64,000 nucleotides of DNA, taken from positions 144,202-208,201 of the forward strand of contig NZ_WHNP01000011.1 in the NCBI RefSeq assembly GCF_009362735.1, written 5' to 3'. Of the stretch, positions 19,075 through 27,728 are shown piece by piece. Made by a program: the position numbers and the translations under genes. The notes beneath the pieces are model-generated. The model did not search any database, was not told the DNA's origin, and was given only the letters and a program-made list of their open reading frames with translations. The DNA is from Paraburkholderia franconis. Its GTDB lineage: Bacteria > Pseudomonadota > Gammaproteobacteria > Burkholderiales > Burkholderiaceae. Numbering within the stretch: position 1 is the stretch's first letter; every line of letters begins with the position of its first letter.

Positions 19075-19660
19075 TTATCGTGCGCGACGAATAGAAGCGG
19101 ACCAATTGATATTGTCGGTTTCGCCCAAAAGAAAGAAAAGGCTTCGGTGTATTTCATAGAAGGCGCAGTAACAAAGACACAATGTCAAGCAAGGTCATGG
19201 GAGTCGTTCCTCGTTCATGCAAACGATGTAAATGGAGATTAATACGTCGCGGTTCGCGCGTTCCTTTGTGTCGATTGAGCTAAACCACAGAGGCAAGAGC
19301 GAGAGGGGTTGCTGCGAGAAGAGATTTAAGAGTTTTCATGGCGAGTGCTTCACTTACAAAAATCAATACAAATTTCGATTGACCGAGAAGCTCGCTGAGT
19401 TTTGGTACGTTTTATTGCCAGTCTTTCGGAACGTTTTCAGTATAAAAACGTTACGGAGGGCGACTTGCGGTGAGTTGTCACAGAGCGAATGCTTACTCTA
19501 GCAGGAGCGTCCCGGATTGCGCCCGCGCGGTGGGTTTGCGCGTTGCACCCTTGTCTACCGCCCAAAATTTGTGATGTGATTAGCGGCTCCGCTCGACGGT
19601 CGAAGCTTTGGCTGCTGAAGAGCGTGCTAAACGCTCTTTGACATGGACAGGAGCTCAGAC
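19075..19660. other. AT-richer intergenic stretch
   Basis: No gene seen. Base composition is clearly more AT-rich than its surroundings between about 19080 and 19450. A small hairpin with arms AAGAGCG and CGCTCTT (about 19618-19638) lies just before the ribosome binding site of the next gene and could affect its mRNA. Confidence 0.4.
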
Positions 19661-20248
19661 ATGAAAGTGAAGAATCTGGTGTGCATGACTGTCGCCGCAT
19701 TGACGACAACTGTGGCGCTTGCGCAGCCTCAAACCTCCCTAGACGTCACAAAAGGACCGGAGAAAACCACGGCGGCGGGAACGACCACAGTCACCGCCAC
19801 GATCGTTGCGATTGAGCCGGCAACCCGTACCGTCACGCTGAAGGACGGCGCAGGCAAGGTGATCAGGCTTGAAGTGGGCGACGAGACGCGCAACTTTGAC
19901 CAGCTCAAGGTTGGCGACGTTGTCACGACCGTTTATACAAAGGCGATCTCGGTGAGTCTTGCCAAAAAGGGCGGCCCCCGTTCGGGCACGCAACGCCTGA
20001 TCCAGGAGCGCGCGGCTTCCGGGGAAAAGCCCGGCGGCACAGTTGGCCGCGAGGTGACGGTGATGGCCGATGTCGTTTCGGTGAGCCCGAAGCTGAAAAC
20101 CATCACGGTCAAAGGCCCTCAAGGCAGTGACGTGGACCTGATCGTCGAAAATCCGGAACAGCTGAAGAATATCCGCAAGGGCGACCACGTCGAGGTGGTG
20201 TACACGGAGTCGGTCGCAATCTCTGTCACGCCAGCCAGCACAAAATAG
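19661..20248 (+). CDS. Periplasmic hypothetical protein
   Basis: A 195-residue exported protein. The start at 19661 has CAGGAG upstream and opens the signal peptide MKVKNLVCMTVAALTTTVAL followed by AQ, the probable cleavage site. The mature part has two similar beta-rich segments: VTATIVAIEPATRTVTLKDG with GDVVTTVYTKAISVSL, and VMADVVSVSPKLKTITVKGP with GDHVEVVYTESVAISV. This looks like an internal duplication of an OB-like barrel. The family is common in Burkholderiaceae as an uncharacterised protein. It is followed by its own terminator, so it is monocistronic. Confidence 0.75.
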   Translation: MKVKNLVCMTVAALTTTVALAQPQTSLDVTKGPEKTTAAGTTTVTATIVAIEPATRTVTLKDGAGKVIRLEVGDETRNFDQLKVGDVVTTVYTKAISVSLAKKGGPRSGTQRLIQERAASGEKPGGTVGREVTVMADVVSVSPKLKTITVKGPQGSDVDLIVENPEQLKNIRKGDHVEVVYTESVAISVTPASTK

Positions 20249-20254
20249 GACGGA

Positions 20255-20299
20255 GCGGGCCCACCGGAAGGGTGGGCCCGCGAAGGCGACGGTTTTTCT
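20255..20299 (+). terminator. Rho-independent terminator
   Basis: An 11-base GC stem (GCGGGCCCACC pairing with GGTGGGCCCGC) starts seven bases after the stop codon of the preceding gene; a TTTTT run follows at 20293-20297, about a dozen bases past the stem. The stem is very stable; the T-tract is a little distant. Confidence 0.75.
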
Positions 20300-20577
20300 T
20301 GCGTTGCGTTCGCCGCCGCTTACTGGCGTGAGGAATAGTAGCGCAGGCCGGGCTCGGCCGTACTCACGCGCGTACCGGCGCTTCCCTTCGTAATCGGGAT
20401 GCCAACAAGGTACGCGCGAATTTCTATCATACGAGCGCCGAACGCAGGGCGCGCCTTGTCGTCGCCGATTACGCAGGACGCGATCGCGCACCGGCGCGTA
20501 CGTGTGCTGAGCGGCCGGCACGTCCCCACCCATACGACCACTCGAGCCCGTCAGCGATTGTGTCCGCTCCAGCATCC

Positions 20578-20853
20578 GTTTGCCTCAGCTTCTGCGGGCG
20601 GGATATAGCCGAGCGGTTCCATCAGCCGATGATGGTCACAAAGCGCTTGCTGACCACCTGATTGACCGCTGACTCGACGAAGCTCGAGGTGATCGGCTCG
20701 CCACCGTAATTCACGGCCTGTACAAGGCAGAACTGATTCATCGCCGTGCGCCGTGGAAAACGCGTGAGTCTGTCGAGCTGGCGACGCTGGAATGGTGGTT
20801 CAACCACTACCGGCAACTCAGCAATACAGCTGCTGCGCCGGTATCGACTTACT
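20578..20853. pseudogene. Mosaic of IS3-type and ISKra4-like transposase fragments
   Basis: The plus strand at about 20697-20853 reads GLYKAELIHRRAPWKTRESV then ELATLEWWFNHYRQL, the end of an IS3-group transposase. The piece that should follow (RLMEPLGYIPPAEAEAN) is instead on the minus strand at about 20578-20635, so part of the gene has been inverted. A third minus-strand scrap, GEPITSSFVESAVNQVVSKR at about 20630-20705, resembles the tail of ISKra4-type transposases. None is functional. Confidence 0.6.
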
Positions 20854-21285
20854 AAACCAACCAGCCTCCACGATTCCCGGGGCGGTTCATGATGGGCTTT
20901 TCTCGCTCGGCGTGAATGGCTTCCAGCGCAGCCATATTGGCGATCGTCACCGTCTCGGGTTCGTCACTCTGGGCGATCGATTTTTCGAAATGCCGCGCGC
21001 GCCGCAGTCTTATCCCGCTGGGCTCGCAACAGAAAGTCGATGGTGTTGCCGGCCTTGTCGTGTCGACGGCGCGATACAGTATTTCCATTGGCCATTGATC
21101 TTGACGTAGGTCTCGTCAACGCGCCAGCTCTTGCCGACGGGGCGTTTATAGTGGCGAAACGCCTTTTCCAGCACAGGCAGCAGTTTGAGAGCCCACGATG
21201 TACGGTTGAATGATCGTCTGAGATGCCTCGCTCCGCCATCATTCATCATCAAGCTTTCATCCGACCGCCTTATTGCAACAGAACC
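20854..21285 (-). pseudogene. IS6-family element (type A), decayed
   Basis: Its tnpA end at 21267-21285 is an IS6 terminal repeat (complement of GGTTCTGTTGCAATAAGG). Reading leftwards on the minus strand come MMAERGISDDHSTVHRG, a frameshift, DKAGNTIDFLLRAQRDKTAA and, in another frame, ETVTIANMAALEAIHAEREK. The first 40 or so codons of tnpA are deleted and the C-terminus is missing. Related to the copy at 38.0 kb. Confidence 0.7.
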
Positions 21286-21550
21286 AAACGGCGAACCCGC
21301 GACGGTGACAATCGATAAAAGCGGTGCGAACCTGGCCGCGCTGGATGCTCTCGACGCGGAGCGGGAAACACCGATCAAGATTCACCAGAACAAGTATCTG
21401 AACAATGTTGTCGAGCAAGATCATCGGGCGATCAAGCGACGCACGCGGCCTATGCTCGGCTTCAAGAATTTTCGTTGCGCCCGGATCCTGTTGAGCGGCA
21501 TCGAGTCTCATGCACATGATCGCCACGGGCTTTCAACGCGGAGCCGGAGG
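21286..21550 (+). pseudogene. IS6-family transposase C-terminal half (type A)
   Basis: Starts within tnpA at NGEPATVTIDKSGANLAALD (second catalytic Asp) and continues through NVVEQDHRAIKRR (catalytic Glu) to FRCARILLSGIE before drifting out of frame. It abuts exactly the terminal repeat of the preceding, oppositely oriented IS6 element, so that element appears to have inserted into this one. Confidence 0.7.
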
Positions 21551-21619
21551 TGGCTCCTGCGTGGCTAACTGAGGCGCACGCTCGCGCGAGGGAGCGCGAA
21601 CTCATTGGTGAGCGCGATC

Positions 21620-21987
21620 AGTGACCGTCGGGTTCGGCGCCATGTTCGTCGACCGCACACCACAATAGATACGGTTCGCCGCGCGGCGTGACGAACATTT
21701 CATCTAGATGCCAAGTGCTGCCGGGCTTCCGCCCGACGCACCGCCTTGCGCATTGGGCGAATCCAGCACCGAACCTGGCGTAACCAGCAACGGATCGTTT
21801 CGTAGGTGACCACGACCCCACGCTCAAGCAGCTACACGTCGATGTCGCGCAGGCTCAAGCAGAACCGGAATGCCGCCGAATCGCGCAGCAAATGCCGACA
21901 GCGGGGAAGCGGTGGCCGTGAGATAAAGCGATTTCGTATTCTTCACCGCTCCGTTCTACCGCCGGTCCATACCAGCCTGACAGAGCC
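21620..21987 (-). pseudogene. IS6-family element (type B), decayed
   Basis: The right end at 21973-21987 is the complement of GGCTCTGTCAGGCTG, the same 15-base end found at 35924. Minus-strand pieces include ALSHGHRFPAVGICCAI, then SLRDIDV, and later GRKPGSTWHLDEMFVT with EPYLLWCAVDEHGAE, split by at least two frameshifts. The second half of tnpA is absent. It lies 10 bp downstream of the stop of the next minus-strand gene. Confidence 0.7.
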
Positions 21988-21997
21988 GCAGAAACTG

Positions 21998-22726
21998 CTA
22001 TGAATGGCCAGGTGGTGGCTGGGTCGGCACGTACACGACGCCGCCGCTTCCGTACCCCTCTGTAAACCATGTCGCCCCGCACTTGTAATAAGAGGCGCCG
22101 CTGACCAGGATCGGGGCCACGTTGCAGGGCGGCGGGGCTGGCGGCGGTGGCGGTGCAGGCATGGGTGCCGCTGTACTCACGGGAGGCGGAGTAGCAGCCG
22201 CATTTGCTGCGACTGCTGCCGTGCCGGCAATCATCGCGCCAGCGACAAATGCAGCGCCAGCATCATTGTTGTCCCAACTGGAACTGCCGCAATTGGAGCA
22301 GTTACTGACCGCCGATTGTCGTTGTGACTGATTCTGGCTAGCGGCGGCTTGTCGCTGTGCCTGGTTTTGGCTTGCGGCCGCTTGTCGCTGTGCCTGATTG
22401 GCGCTGGATGTCTGTTGCGCCTGATTCACTGCAGACTGCCGCTGCGCCTGATTTTCGCCGGCCGCTTGCCTGCGCTGACCGCTGGCAGCCTGCCCGCCGC
22501 CCGCGCTATATGCGGAGGCACCCGCTCCGCCTCCACGCCCCGACGAGAACGATCCGCCAGCCGCAGCTCCTCCCCGTGAGAAGCCCCCCTCACCGCCGCT
22601 GCCGCGCTCACCGCCAGCCCGGCCACGACCCTCACGACCCGCCGCGCTGGCGTCGAGCATGCCCCCCGCAAGGACGAGGCTAGCCAGCAACACTGTACCA
22701 ACGCTACTCCATGGAAGGGTTTTCAT
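21998..22726 (-). CDS. Secreted Gly/Gln-rich repeat protein
   Basis: A 242-residue exported protein with signal peptide MKTLPWSSVGTVLLASLVLA. The mature part is low complexity: a Gly/Arg/Ser-rich region (about 30-75), then repeats of the type NQAQRQ(S/A)A (about 90-140), a short Cys segment SNCSNCGSS, an Ala-rich hydrophobic helix (AAFVAGAMIAGTAAVAANAA), a Pro run and a C-terminal domain with two Cys (PPCNVAPI, YYKCGATWF). Its start overlaps the stop of the DUF2092 gene by 4 bp, so the two are translationally coupled. Function unknown; location probably periplasmic or at the cell surface. Confidence 0.75.
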   Translation of the reverse strand: MKTLPWSSVGTVLLASLVLAGGMLDASAAGREGRGRAGGERGSGGEGGFSRGGAAAGGSFSSGRGGGAGASAYSAGGGQAASGQRRQAAGENQAQRQSAVNQAQQTSSANQAQRQAAASQNQAQRQAAASQNQSQRQSAVSNCSNCGSSSWDNNDAGAAFVAGAMIAGTAAVAANAAATPPPVSTAAPMPAPPPPPAPPPCNVAPILVSGASYYKCGATWFTEGYGSGGVVYVPTQPPPGHS

Positions 22727-23583
22727 TTCGTGGCTCCTTTGGCAGACGACGACCTGCGTGCCTTGGAGGGCAGCGTGGGAATCTCAGCGGCGAACGCGAT
22801 CTTATTTGCACCGTCGGGTATTCTCACTACAAACGTGTCTTCGACAAGCTTCGGCGCAAAGTTCCAGTTCGACAACTGCCCCCAGAACTGCGGCTGACCT
22901 GGAGAATCCTTATAAGTCAGGACAACGCGCACCGGGTAGGGCTCGTTGCCGTCCGCGATCCAGACCTGGAAATCCACCGTATCGGTGCGAGCGGCAATGT
23001 GATGCGCGGGAATGCCCTGAATGTTTGTCTTTTCCACATAATCGACCCGCCACACCCGCTGTTGCAATTCTGCAGGCAGCCGGCTTGTCAGCAGCATTGC
23101 CAAGGGAAAGCGCAGATGGAGATCGCGGACAAAATGGACGAGCGTGTCGTCCACGTTACCTTGCTGCTTTTCAGTCGCATAGACCTTGTTAGCAAAATCG
23201 ACCACGGCGATGTCCTTGCCGTCGAAAACGGCAACGGTCTTGGTGCCGTCACTGCGTTCGCTTTCAGCACGCAGTCGGTCGGGCCGGCTTACCGTGATAT
23301 TTCTCAGTTCACCGAATTCAATTTTCTGTCCGGAGGCTTGAACGGCGTCATAGCCACTGCGTAGATCGACGCTGAACGCGTTTGCGTTGCCAAGGAACTC
23401 TGCCATCCTCATCAGGATCGCGTGGGCTTGCGCCTGAGACTCAGTCTCCTTCACCGCTGCGGTTTGCTTCTGCTGTGGTGTCGAATACTGTTGCGAATAA
23501 GCCAGCTGGCCGCTCATAAAGAAGAGCGCAGAGACGAGGAAAGCAGACTCGAAGCGCTGCAGCATGTGACGTTTTGTGCTCAT
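22723..23583 (-). CDS. DUF2092-type periplasmic protein
   Basis: A 286-residue exported protein with a signal peptide ending near SGQLAYSQ. The mature part has the LolA-like fold expected of DUF2092: MAEFLGNANAFSVDLRSGYD near the start, the strand pair ITVSRPDRLRAESERSDGTK, VAVFDGKDIAVVDFANKVYA, and a C-terminal LTYKDSPGQPQFWGQLSNWN then FAPKLVEDTF segment. Such proteins are thought to bind hydrophobic ligands or lipoproteins; no role is established here. It is the first gene of a two-gene operon with the Gly/Gln-rich protein. Confidence 0.8.
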   Translation of the reverse strand: MSTKRHMLQRFESAFLVSALFFMSGQLAYSQQYSTPQQKQTAAVKETESQAQAHAILMRMAEFLGNANAFSVDLRSGYDAVQASGQKIEFGELRNITVSRPDRLRAESERSDGTKTVAVFDGKDIAVVDFANKVYATEKQQGNVDDTLVHFVRDLHLRFPLAMLLTSRLPAELQQRVWRVDYVEKTNIQGIPAHHIAARTDTVDFQVWIADGNEPYPVRVVLTYKDSPGQPQFWGQLSNWNFAPKLVEDTFVVRIPDGANKIAFAAEIPTLPSKARRSSSAKGATK

Positions 23584-24460
23584 GAGCTATCCCTTTCTGC
23601 CGTTGGGCCTCACCGCTAACGCGAGCCCGTGAAGGAGACCCCCGCCTTGAGAATTCAATATAGTACAGTTCTCCACCGACCGAAGTCTCTCACGCACCGA
23701 TAACGCGTATCCCCTGAAATAGGGGTGATCACCAACGCCCACAGCGCATTGGGAGCGAACGAGAACGAGACATTTTTGCGCTCGTCTCCTCAGCTTCTCC
23801 GCTTATTTCGTGATCAAAACCCACGTCGAAAGGATAACCCGCCGAAACGGGACCGCAATCCGGCACACGCCGCACGACAATAAGACTGGCAGCACGCAAC
23901 GCCGACAACCTCTTGCGCCCACCGCAGTAGGAATGGCTCTCCAATATTCCGTTGCTTTCGTGGCGTTCGAAGGTCCGCGACTTTCTAACCTGATTGTTGA
24001 TCTGGCATAACCCAGCCTGGTCACCCGGCGCGCCATGCCCGGTCAATCATTCCGCATGTCTACCAGCAATCCTCAAAGGAGACCGCCAATGATCCATTTC
24101 TGATCGAAGGAGGGCGGGCTCTGAATCTCGCTCGTCAGCACATTGAAGAACGAAGCACGACAGCGGACCTCACGCGAAAACTCGCCGATGAACCGGGAGT
24201 GCCGGACTACTGCGCAAATCCCTTTTACAGAACGCTAAGCGCGTCAAATTCGACTGGCCCGTTATCCGCACTTTCAGGCACGCAGATTCAGCAAGGGCTC
24301 TTTCGTGCCTTGTCCAGGCACCGAATGGCAAGTAAATGGGCGGAGTAGCGCGAGTGTCGCAACTTTCCCTCCCTCATCGAGGAGGCCTTCGGGCGCCCAT
24401 TCACTTTTACGTACCGTGTAGGCACCGAGACGCACAGGTGTGCCGAAGTACTCTGCCCTG
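23584..24460. other. Stretch with one unexplained open frame
   Basis: From about 24001 to a stop at 24346-24348 the plus strand is open for some 115 codons with natural-looking composition (for example NDPFLIEGGRALNLARQHIE and TADLTRKLADEPG), but it has no ATG or GTG in a useful place and no recognised domain. It probably represents the remains of a gene. The promoter of the DUF2092 operon should lie at the left end of this stretch; I could not define it. Confidence 0.4.
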
Positions 24461-24524
24461 AGGATCGTGTGCGGTCTTGTCCTCTTTGATCTCGATGGGT
24501 TCAAGGACATTAACAATGCCTTAG

Positions 24525-25862
24525 CAGGTTGCTGAAGTACTGGCGGCTTACGTCATCGCATAAGGCCGCTGATGCGTTGATATTACGTCCCTCACTTGCC
24601 CACTGGAGATCATGCGCGGCGCCGACACGTTCACCGAGAGTCTGTTTTCCCTGCGAAAGCTGGACGACTTCGTCCCGCAGTCGCATCCGTTGCGATCGAT
24701 CCGCGTGATGGCGAACGAAGCGCTGGCGAAGATGGATCGACTGTTTGCCGGGATGTACGAAGCGGACATAAAGGGCGGGCGGCCGAGCATCGCGCCAGAG
24801 AAGCTGCTGCGAGCCATGCTGATCCAGATCCTCTACAGCATCCGCTCAGAGCGGCAGTTGATGGAGCAGGTGCAATATAACCTGCTTTTTCGCTGGTTCA
24901 TCGGGCTGGCAATGGATGACGAGGTGTGGGTGCCCACGGTCTTCACGAAGAATCGCGAGCGATTGATCAAGCACGATGCGGTCATCGAATTTTTCAACGA
25001 AGTGGTGGCGATCGCCGAGAAGAAGTGCCTGCTTTCGGGCGAGCACTTCAGCGTGGACGGCACGCTGATCCAGGCGTGGGCGGGGCACAAGAGCTTCGTG
25101 CGCAAGGACGGTGACGATCAGGACAGCGACGACGGGGGCGCAGGCAATTTCAAGGGCGAGAAGCGCAGCAACGGGACGCATCAGTCCAGGACCGATCCCG
25201 ATGCGCGGCTCTACCGCAAAGGCAAGACGGCCAGCGAATTGCGGTACATGGGCCATACGCTGACGGATAACCGGCACGGCCTGGTGGTCAACGCGCGCGT
25301 GACACGCGCTGACGGGCATGCCGAGCGTGAAGCGGCCAAGATCATGATCAACGACGCGCGGCAAGCGGTAAAGGATGCGAGCGCAGAGATCACGCTGGGT
25401 GCGGACAAGGGTTACGACGCACAGGAATTCATCGAGGCCTGCCACGAGATGAAGGTCACACCGCACGTAGCGCAAAATACCGCGGGGCGACGTTCGGCGG
25501 TGGCCGACACGATTGCCTCGAGCGTGGGCTACGCCATTTCTCAGCAAAAGCGCAAGCTGATCGAACAAGGCTTCGGCTGGGCGAAGACCGTAGGGCGGAT
25601 GCGCCAGGCGATGGTGCGCGGGTTAAAGAAGGTGGATCAGATGTTCGTGTTGAACATGGCCGCCTACAACCTCGTGCGCCTGCGATCATTGGCACAGGTC
25701 CGTCCATAGTGACGGTAAACGCAGACATGAGGCCAGGAATGGCCTCAAAACGCTTAAAAGGACGTTGAATTCGCATTGAATTTGCACAATGCGAAAATCT
25801 TGCGGCGAGAGCCACGTAATTGGAGCGAGACCGCTTCAGCTCGGGTGTATTTCAGCAACCTG
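24525..25862 (+). mobile_element. IS5-family insertion sequence, complete
   Basis: A 1338-bp element with 16-bp terminal inverted repeats (CAGGTTGCTGAAGTAC at 24525-24540, one mismatch in the complement at 25847-25862). It is flanked by a perfect 4-bp target duplication TTAG (24521-24524 and 25863-25866), which fits the YTAR target of the IS5 subgroup. It carries one intact transposase gene and looks active. Confidence 0.93.
24612..25709 (+). CDS. IS5-family transposase
   Basis: A 365-residue DDE transposase starting MRGADTFTESLFSLRKLDDF. The N-terminal region has the DUF772-type helix-turn-helix area (GGRPSIAPEKLLRAMLIQIL). Catalytic residues are visible as Asp in FSVDGTLIQAW, Asp in LGADKGYDAQEF and Glu in KLIEQGFGWAKTVGRMRQ (the Y/F-type C1 motif). 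A hydrophilic Asp/Gly loop (KDGDDQDSDDGG) lies between the first two. The frame is uninterrupted. It belongs to the IS that disrupts the GGDEF gene. Confidence 0.95.
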   Translation: MRGADTFTESLFSLRKLDDFVPQSHPLRSIRVMANEALAKMDRLFAGMYEADIKGGRPSIAPEKLLRAMLIQILYSIRSERQLMEQVQYNLLFRWFIGLAMDDEVWVPTVFTKNRERLIKHDAVIEFFNEVVAIAEKKCLLSGEHFSVDGTLIQAWAGHKSFVRKDGDDQDSDDGGAGNFKGEKRSNGTHQSRTDPDARLYRKGKTASELRYMGHTLTDNRHGLVVNARVTRADGHAEREAAKIMINDARQAVKDASAEITLGADKGYDAQEFIEACHEMKVTPHVAQNTAGRRSAVADTIASSVGYAISQQKRKLIEQGFGWAKTVGRMRQAMVRGLKKVDQMFVLNMAAYNLVRLRSLAQVRP

Positions 25863-26148
25863 TTAGGGCACAAGTTGGGGGACCTCCTTCTCTGCGAGAT
25901 GGGCCGTCGACGCAGGAAACTCGCCGGTCCAAAGAACGTTGTCGCGCGGGTGACGGGTGACGAATTAGCAATCCTGTTCGTGGATCCGCGAAAAGGATGA
26001 GAAAGCTACGACGTCGCTTCCAACCGCTGATCTTCGCACTGGACCGGTCCTTGGCACCGGTATGGCGACAAGCCGTCCATTGCACCATCAGGTGCCCGTG
26101 AAAATTTGAACCCGCTTCAAACTCTTGTCTCAACTGCGGGAAAGGGCC

Positions 26149-26520
26149 TTAGCGCTGTCGGCCAGCGCGGCGCGCTGCCTCCTGAACAGCTTGAACCGCT
26201 ACAGCGGTGACCATACCCATCATCAGCACATCGAAGACTCCGAGCAATACCGAATCGATACGGTCAGGAGTTGTGGTGGGCACCACGTCGCCGTAACCGA
26301 CCGTGAGCGCCGTGATCGCGCAGAAGTAGAGGGTTTGCGCAAACCAGGATGGCGTTCGGCTACCCGATTCGACCGGGCCGCCGACGAAATACATGACAAC
26401 CGAAAGCAAAAAGAGCGGCACAATCAGAAATGCGAGCAGATCACGCAGGTGCCAAAGGCTCCTGGTAAATTCGTGGACTACATGGCGAGCCGGCGACGCC
26501 TCTTCGGAATTCTTCGCCAT
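26149..26520 (-). CDS. Two-helix potassium channel subunit
   Basis: A 123-residue membrane protein with an N-terminal cytoplasmic segment, a first hydrophobic helix (LLAFLIVPLFLLSVVMYFVG), a pore loop with the K+ selectivity filter TVGYGD, and a second helix (LLGVFDVLMMGMVTAVAVQA). This is the minimal ion-channel-2 architecture; four subunits would form a pore in the inner membrane. There is no C-terminal RCK/NAD domain, so gating is not predictable. The gene is followed by IS debris and preceded, 16 bp upstream on the same strand, by a LysR gene. Confidence 0.85.
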   Translation of the reverse strand: MAKNSEEASPARHVVHEFTRSLWHLRDLLAFLIVPLFLLSVVMYFVGGPVESGSRTPSWFAQTLYFCAITALTVGYGDVVPTTTPDRIDSVLLGVFDVLMMGMVTAVAVQAVQEAARRAGRQR

Positions 26521-26536
26521 CTCAGGCGGTGCGTTT

Positions 26537-27487
26537 TCACTCTGATCTTACTTCTGACATGAGATCAATCGTTGCTGAGCCTTGGCCGGCGAGTTCGATC
26601 GCGTTGTCGATGAATGCGCGGACTCTCTGGTTCAGGAATCGCCGGCGTGGATAGACAAGCGATACCGTCGTATCGAAATTGCCGATCGTGTGGCAGGGGA
26701 GAATGCGCTTTAATCTGCTATTGGCGATTTCATCGGCTACGAGGGGTTCGGGCAGGACCGCGACCCCCATTCCCGCAATTGCGGCAAGTCGCAGGTGGTA
26801 CGCGCTGTTGACTGTATAGCAAGGGTTGATGCTGACGTCGTGTATGTTGCCATTCGCGTCGACGAACTTCCACACGAGTTGCTGCAGCCTGTCGATGTTC
26901 GAGATGCAGGCATGGCTAGCCAGTTCCTCAGGTTCGGCGGGCTCGGTGCTTTCGGCCAGATAGGCGGGCGCTGCACAGGGTATCAGGCGCTGGGCCGGAA
27001 AGGAAAGCGGGACGGTTTCCAGTTCTCCGCCGAGGATGGGCCGCCATGAGCCATCAAACAGTGCAACATCGTGTCGGTCATCGAGCAGATGAGAAAGACC
27101 CTCGCCGGGTGAAATGTGCACTTTTACTTCCGGGCATCGATGTCGGTACGCGTCGAGCAGACGAATGAGCGTCTGCGGCGGCAGGGCGTCAGTGGCGACG
27201 ACGCGTAGCGTACCACCGCAAATTCCATCGTTGCGGGAGACCGACCGGTCCAGCTGGTCAAGCTTTTCCAGGAATTCCCGGCTGCCTTGTAGGTAGCGCA
27301 TGCCCGCCTCGGTAAGCGAAACCTTGCGGGTCGTCCGGCTCAGCAGTTGCGTCTGTACGCGCGATTCAAGCGATGCGATGGCGCGAGAGACCTGTGCCCC
27401 CGATACCTGCGACTGGTCAGCAGCACGGCGAAAGCTGCCGCTCTCCGCGGTCCGCACGAAGACGCGCATCAGATTGACCTGATTCAT
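26537..27487 (-). CDS. LysR-family transcriptional regulator
   Basis: A 316-residue LysR regulator. The N-terminal winged helix-turn-helix is clear (MNQVNLMRVFVRTAESGSFR; AQVSRAIASLESRVQTQLLS; TTRKVSLTEAG), followed by the effector-binding domain with the usual LRVVATDALP strand and the C-terminal YPRRRFLNQRVRAFIDNAIE. Met 27487 fits the family better than an upstream Met at 27493. Its stop lies only 16 bp from the K+ channel start, so the channel may be read from the LysR promoter. Target unknown. It is paralogous in style to the LysR at 45-46 kb. Confidence 0.9.
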   Translation of the reverse strand: MNQVNLMRVFVRTAESGSFRRAADQSQVSGAQVSRAIASLESRVQTQLLSRTTRKVSLTEAGMRYLQGSREFLEKLDQLDRSVSRNDGICGGTLRVVATDALPPQTLIRLLDAYRHRCPEVKVHISPGEGLSHLLDDRHDVALFDGSWRPILGGELETVPLSFPAQRLIPCAAPAYLAESTEPAEPEELASHACISNIDRLQQLVWKFVDANGNIHDVSINPCYTVNSAYHLRLAAIAGMGVAVLPEPLVADEIANSRLKRILPCHTIGNFDTTVSLVYPRRRFLNQRVRAFIDNAIELAGQGSATIDLMSEVRSE

Positions 27488-27728
27488 GAGCACTATCCGA
27501 AGTTAGCTGTCGTGGCCTCGTACCGGCGGCTGCCCCTCATGCACGGAGTTATAGAAAACGGTAAGCGCTTCGCAAAGGTAACCTTGACCGATATAGGTAG
27601 AATCCAGAGCCCGTTGTGCTGGTGGCGTGCGCGTGCGTCTGGAGATCGGCCGTTAACGCATAAGCTGCCGGTGTACGATTCCTTACAGGGGTACATTCCA
27701 GACCCGTCATACGTCGCTCGGGGGCAAC

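Larger units (their letters stand above)
24461..26000 (+). pseudogene. GGDEF-domain gene interrupted by an IS5-family element
   Basis: Left of the insertion the frame reads IVCGLVLFDLDGFKDINNAL; right of it, from 25863, GHKLGDLLLCEMG, then VARVTGDELAILFVDPRKG and a stop at 25998-26000. Removing the IS and one copy of TTAG restores NNALGHKLGDLLL exactly, the substrate-binding part of a GGDEF (diguanylate cyclase) domain. The active-site motif itself reads TGDEL rather than GGDEF, so the domain was probably degenerate already. The N-terminal part is not recognisable. Confidence 0.8.

Noticed and set aside
20320..20541. A 73-codon minus-strand frame ending RYYSSRQ
   Set aside because: The C-terminal half looks protein-like, but there is no ribosome binding site or recognised family; not enough to call.
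19739..20575. A 278-codon minus-strand frame
   Set aside because: Antisense to the periplasmic protein and its terminator; no coding signal.
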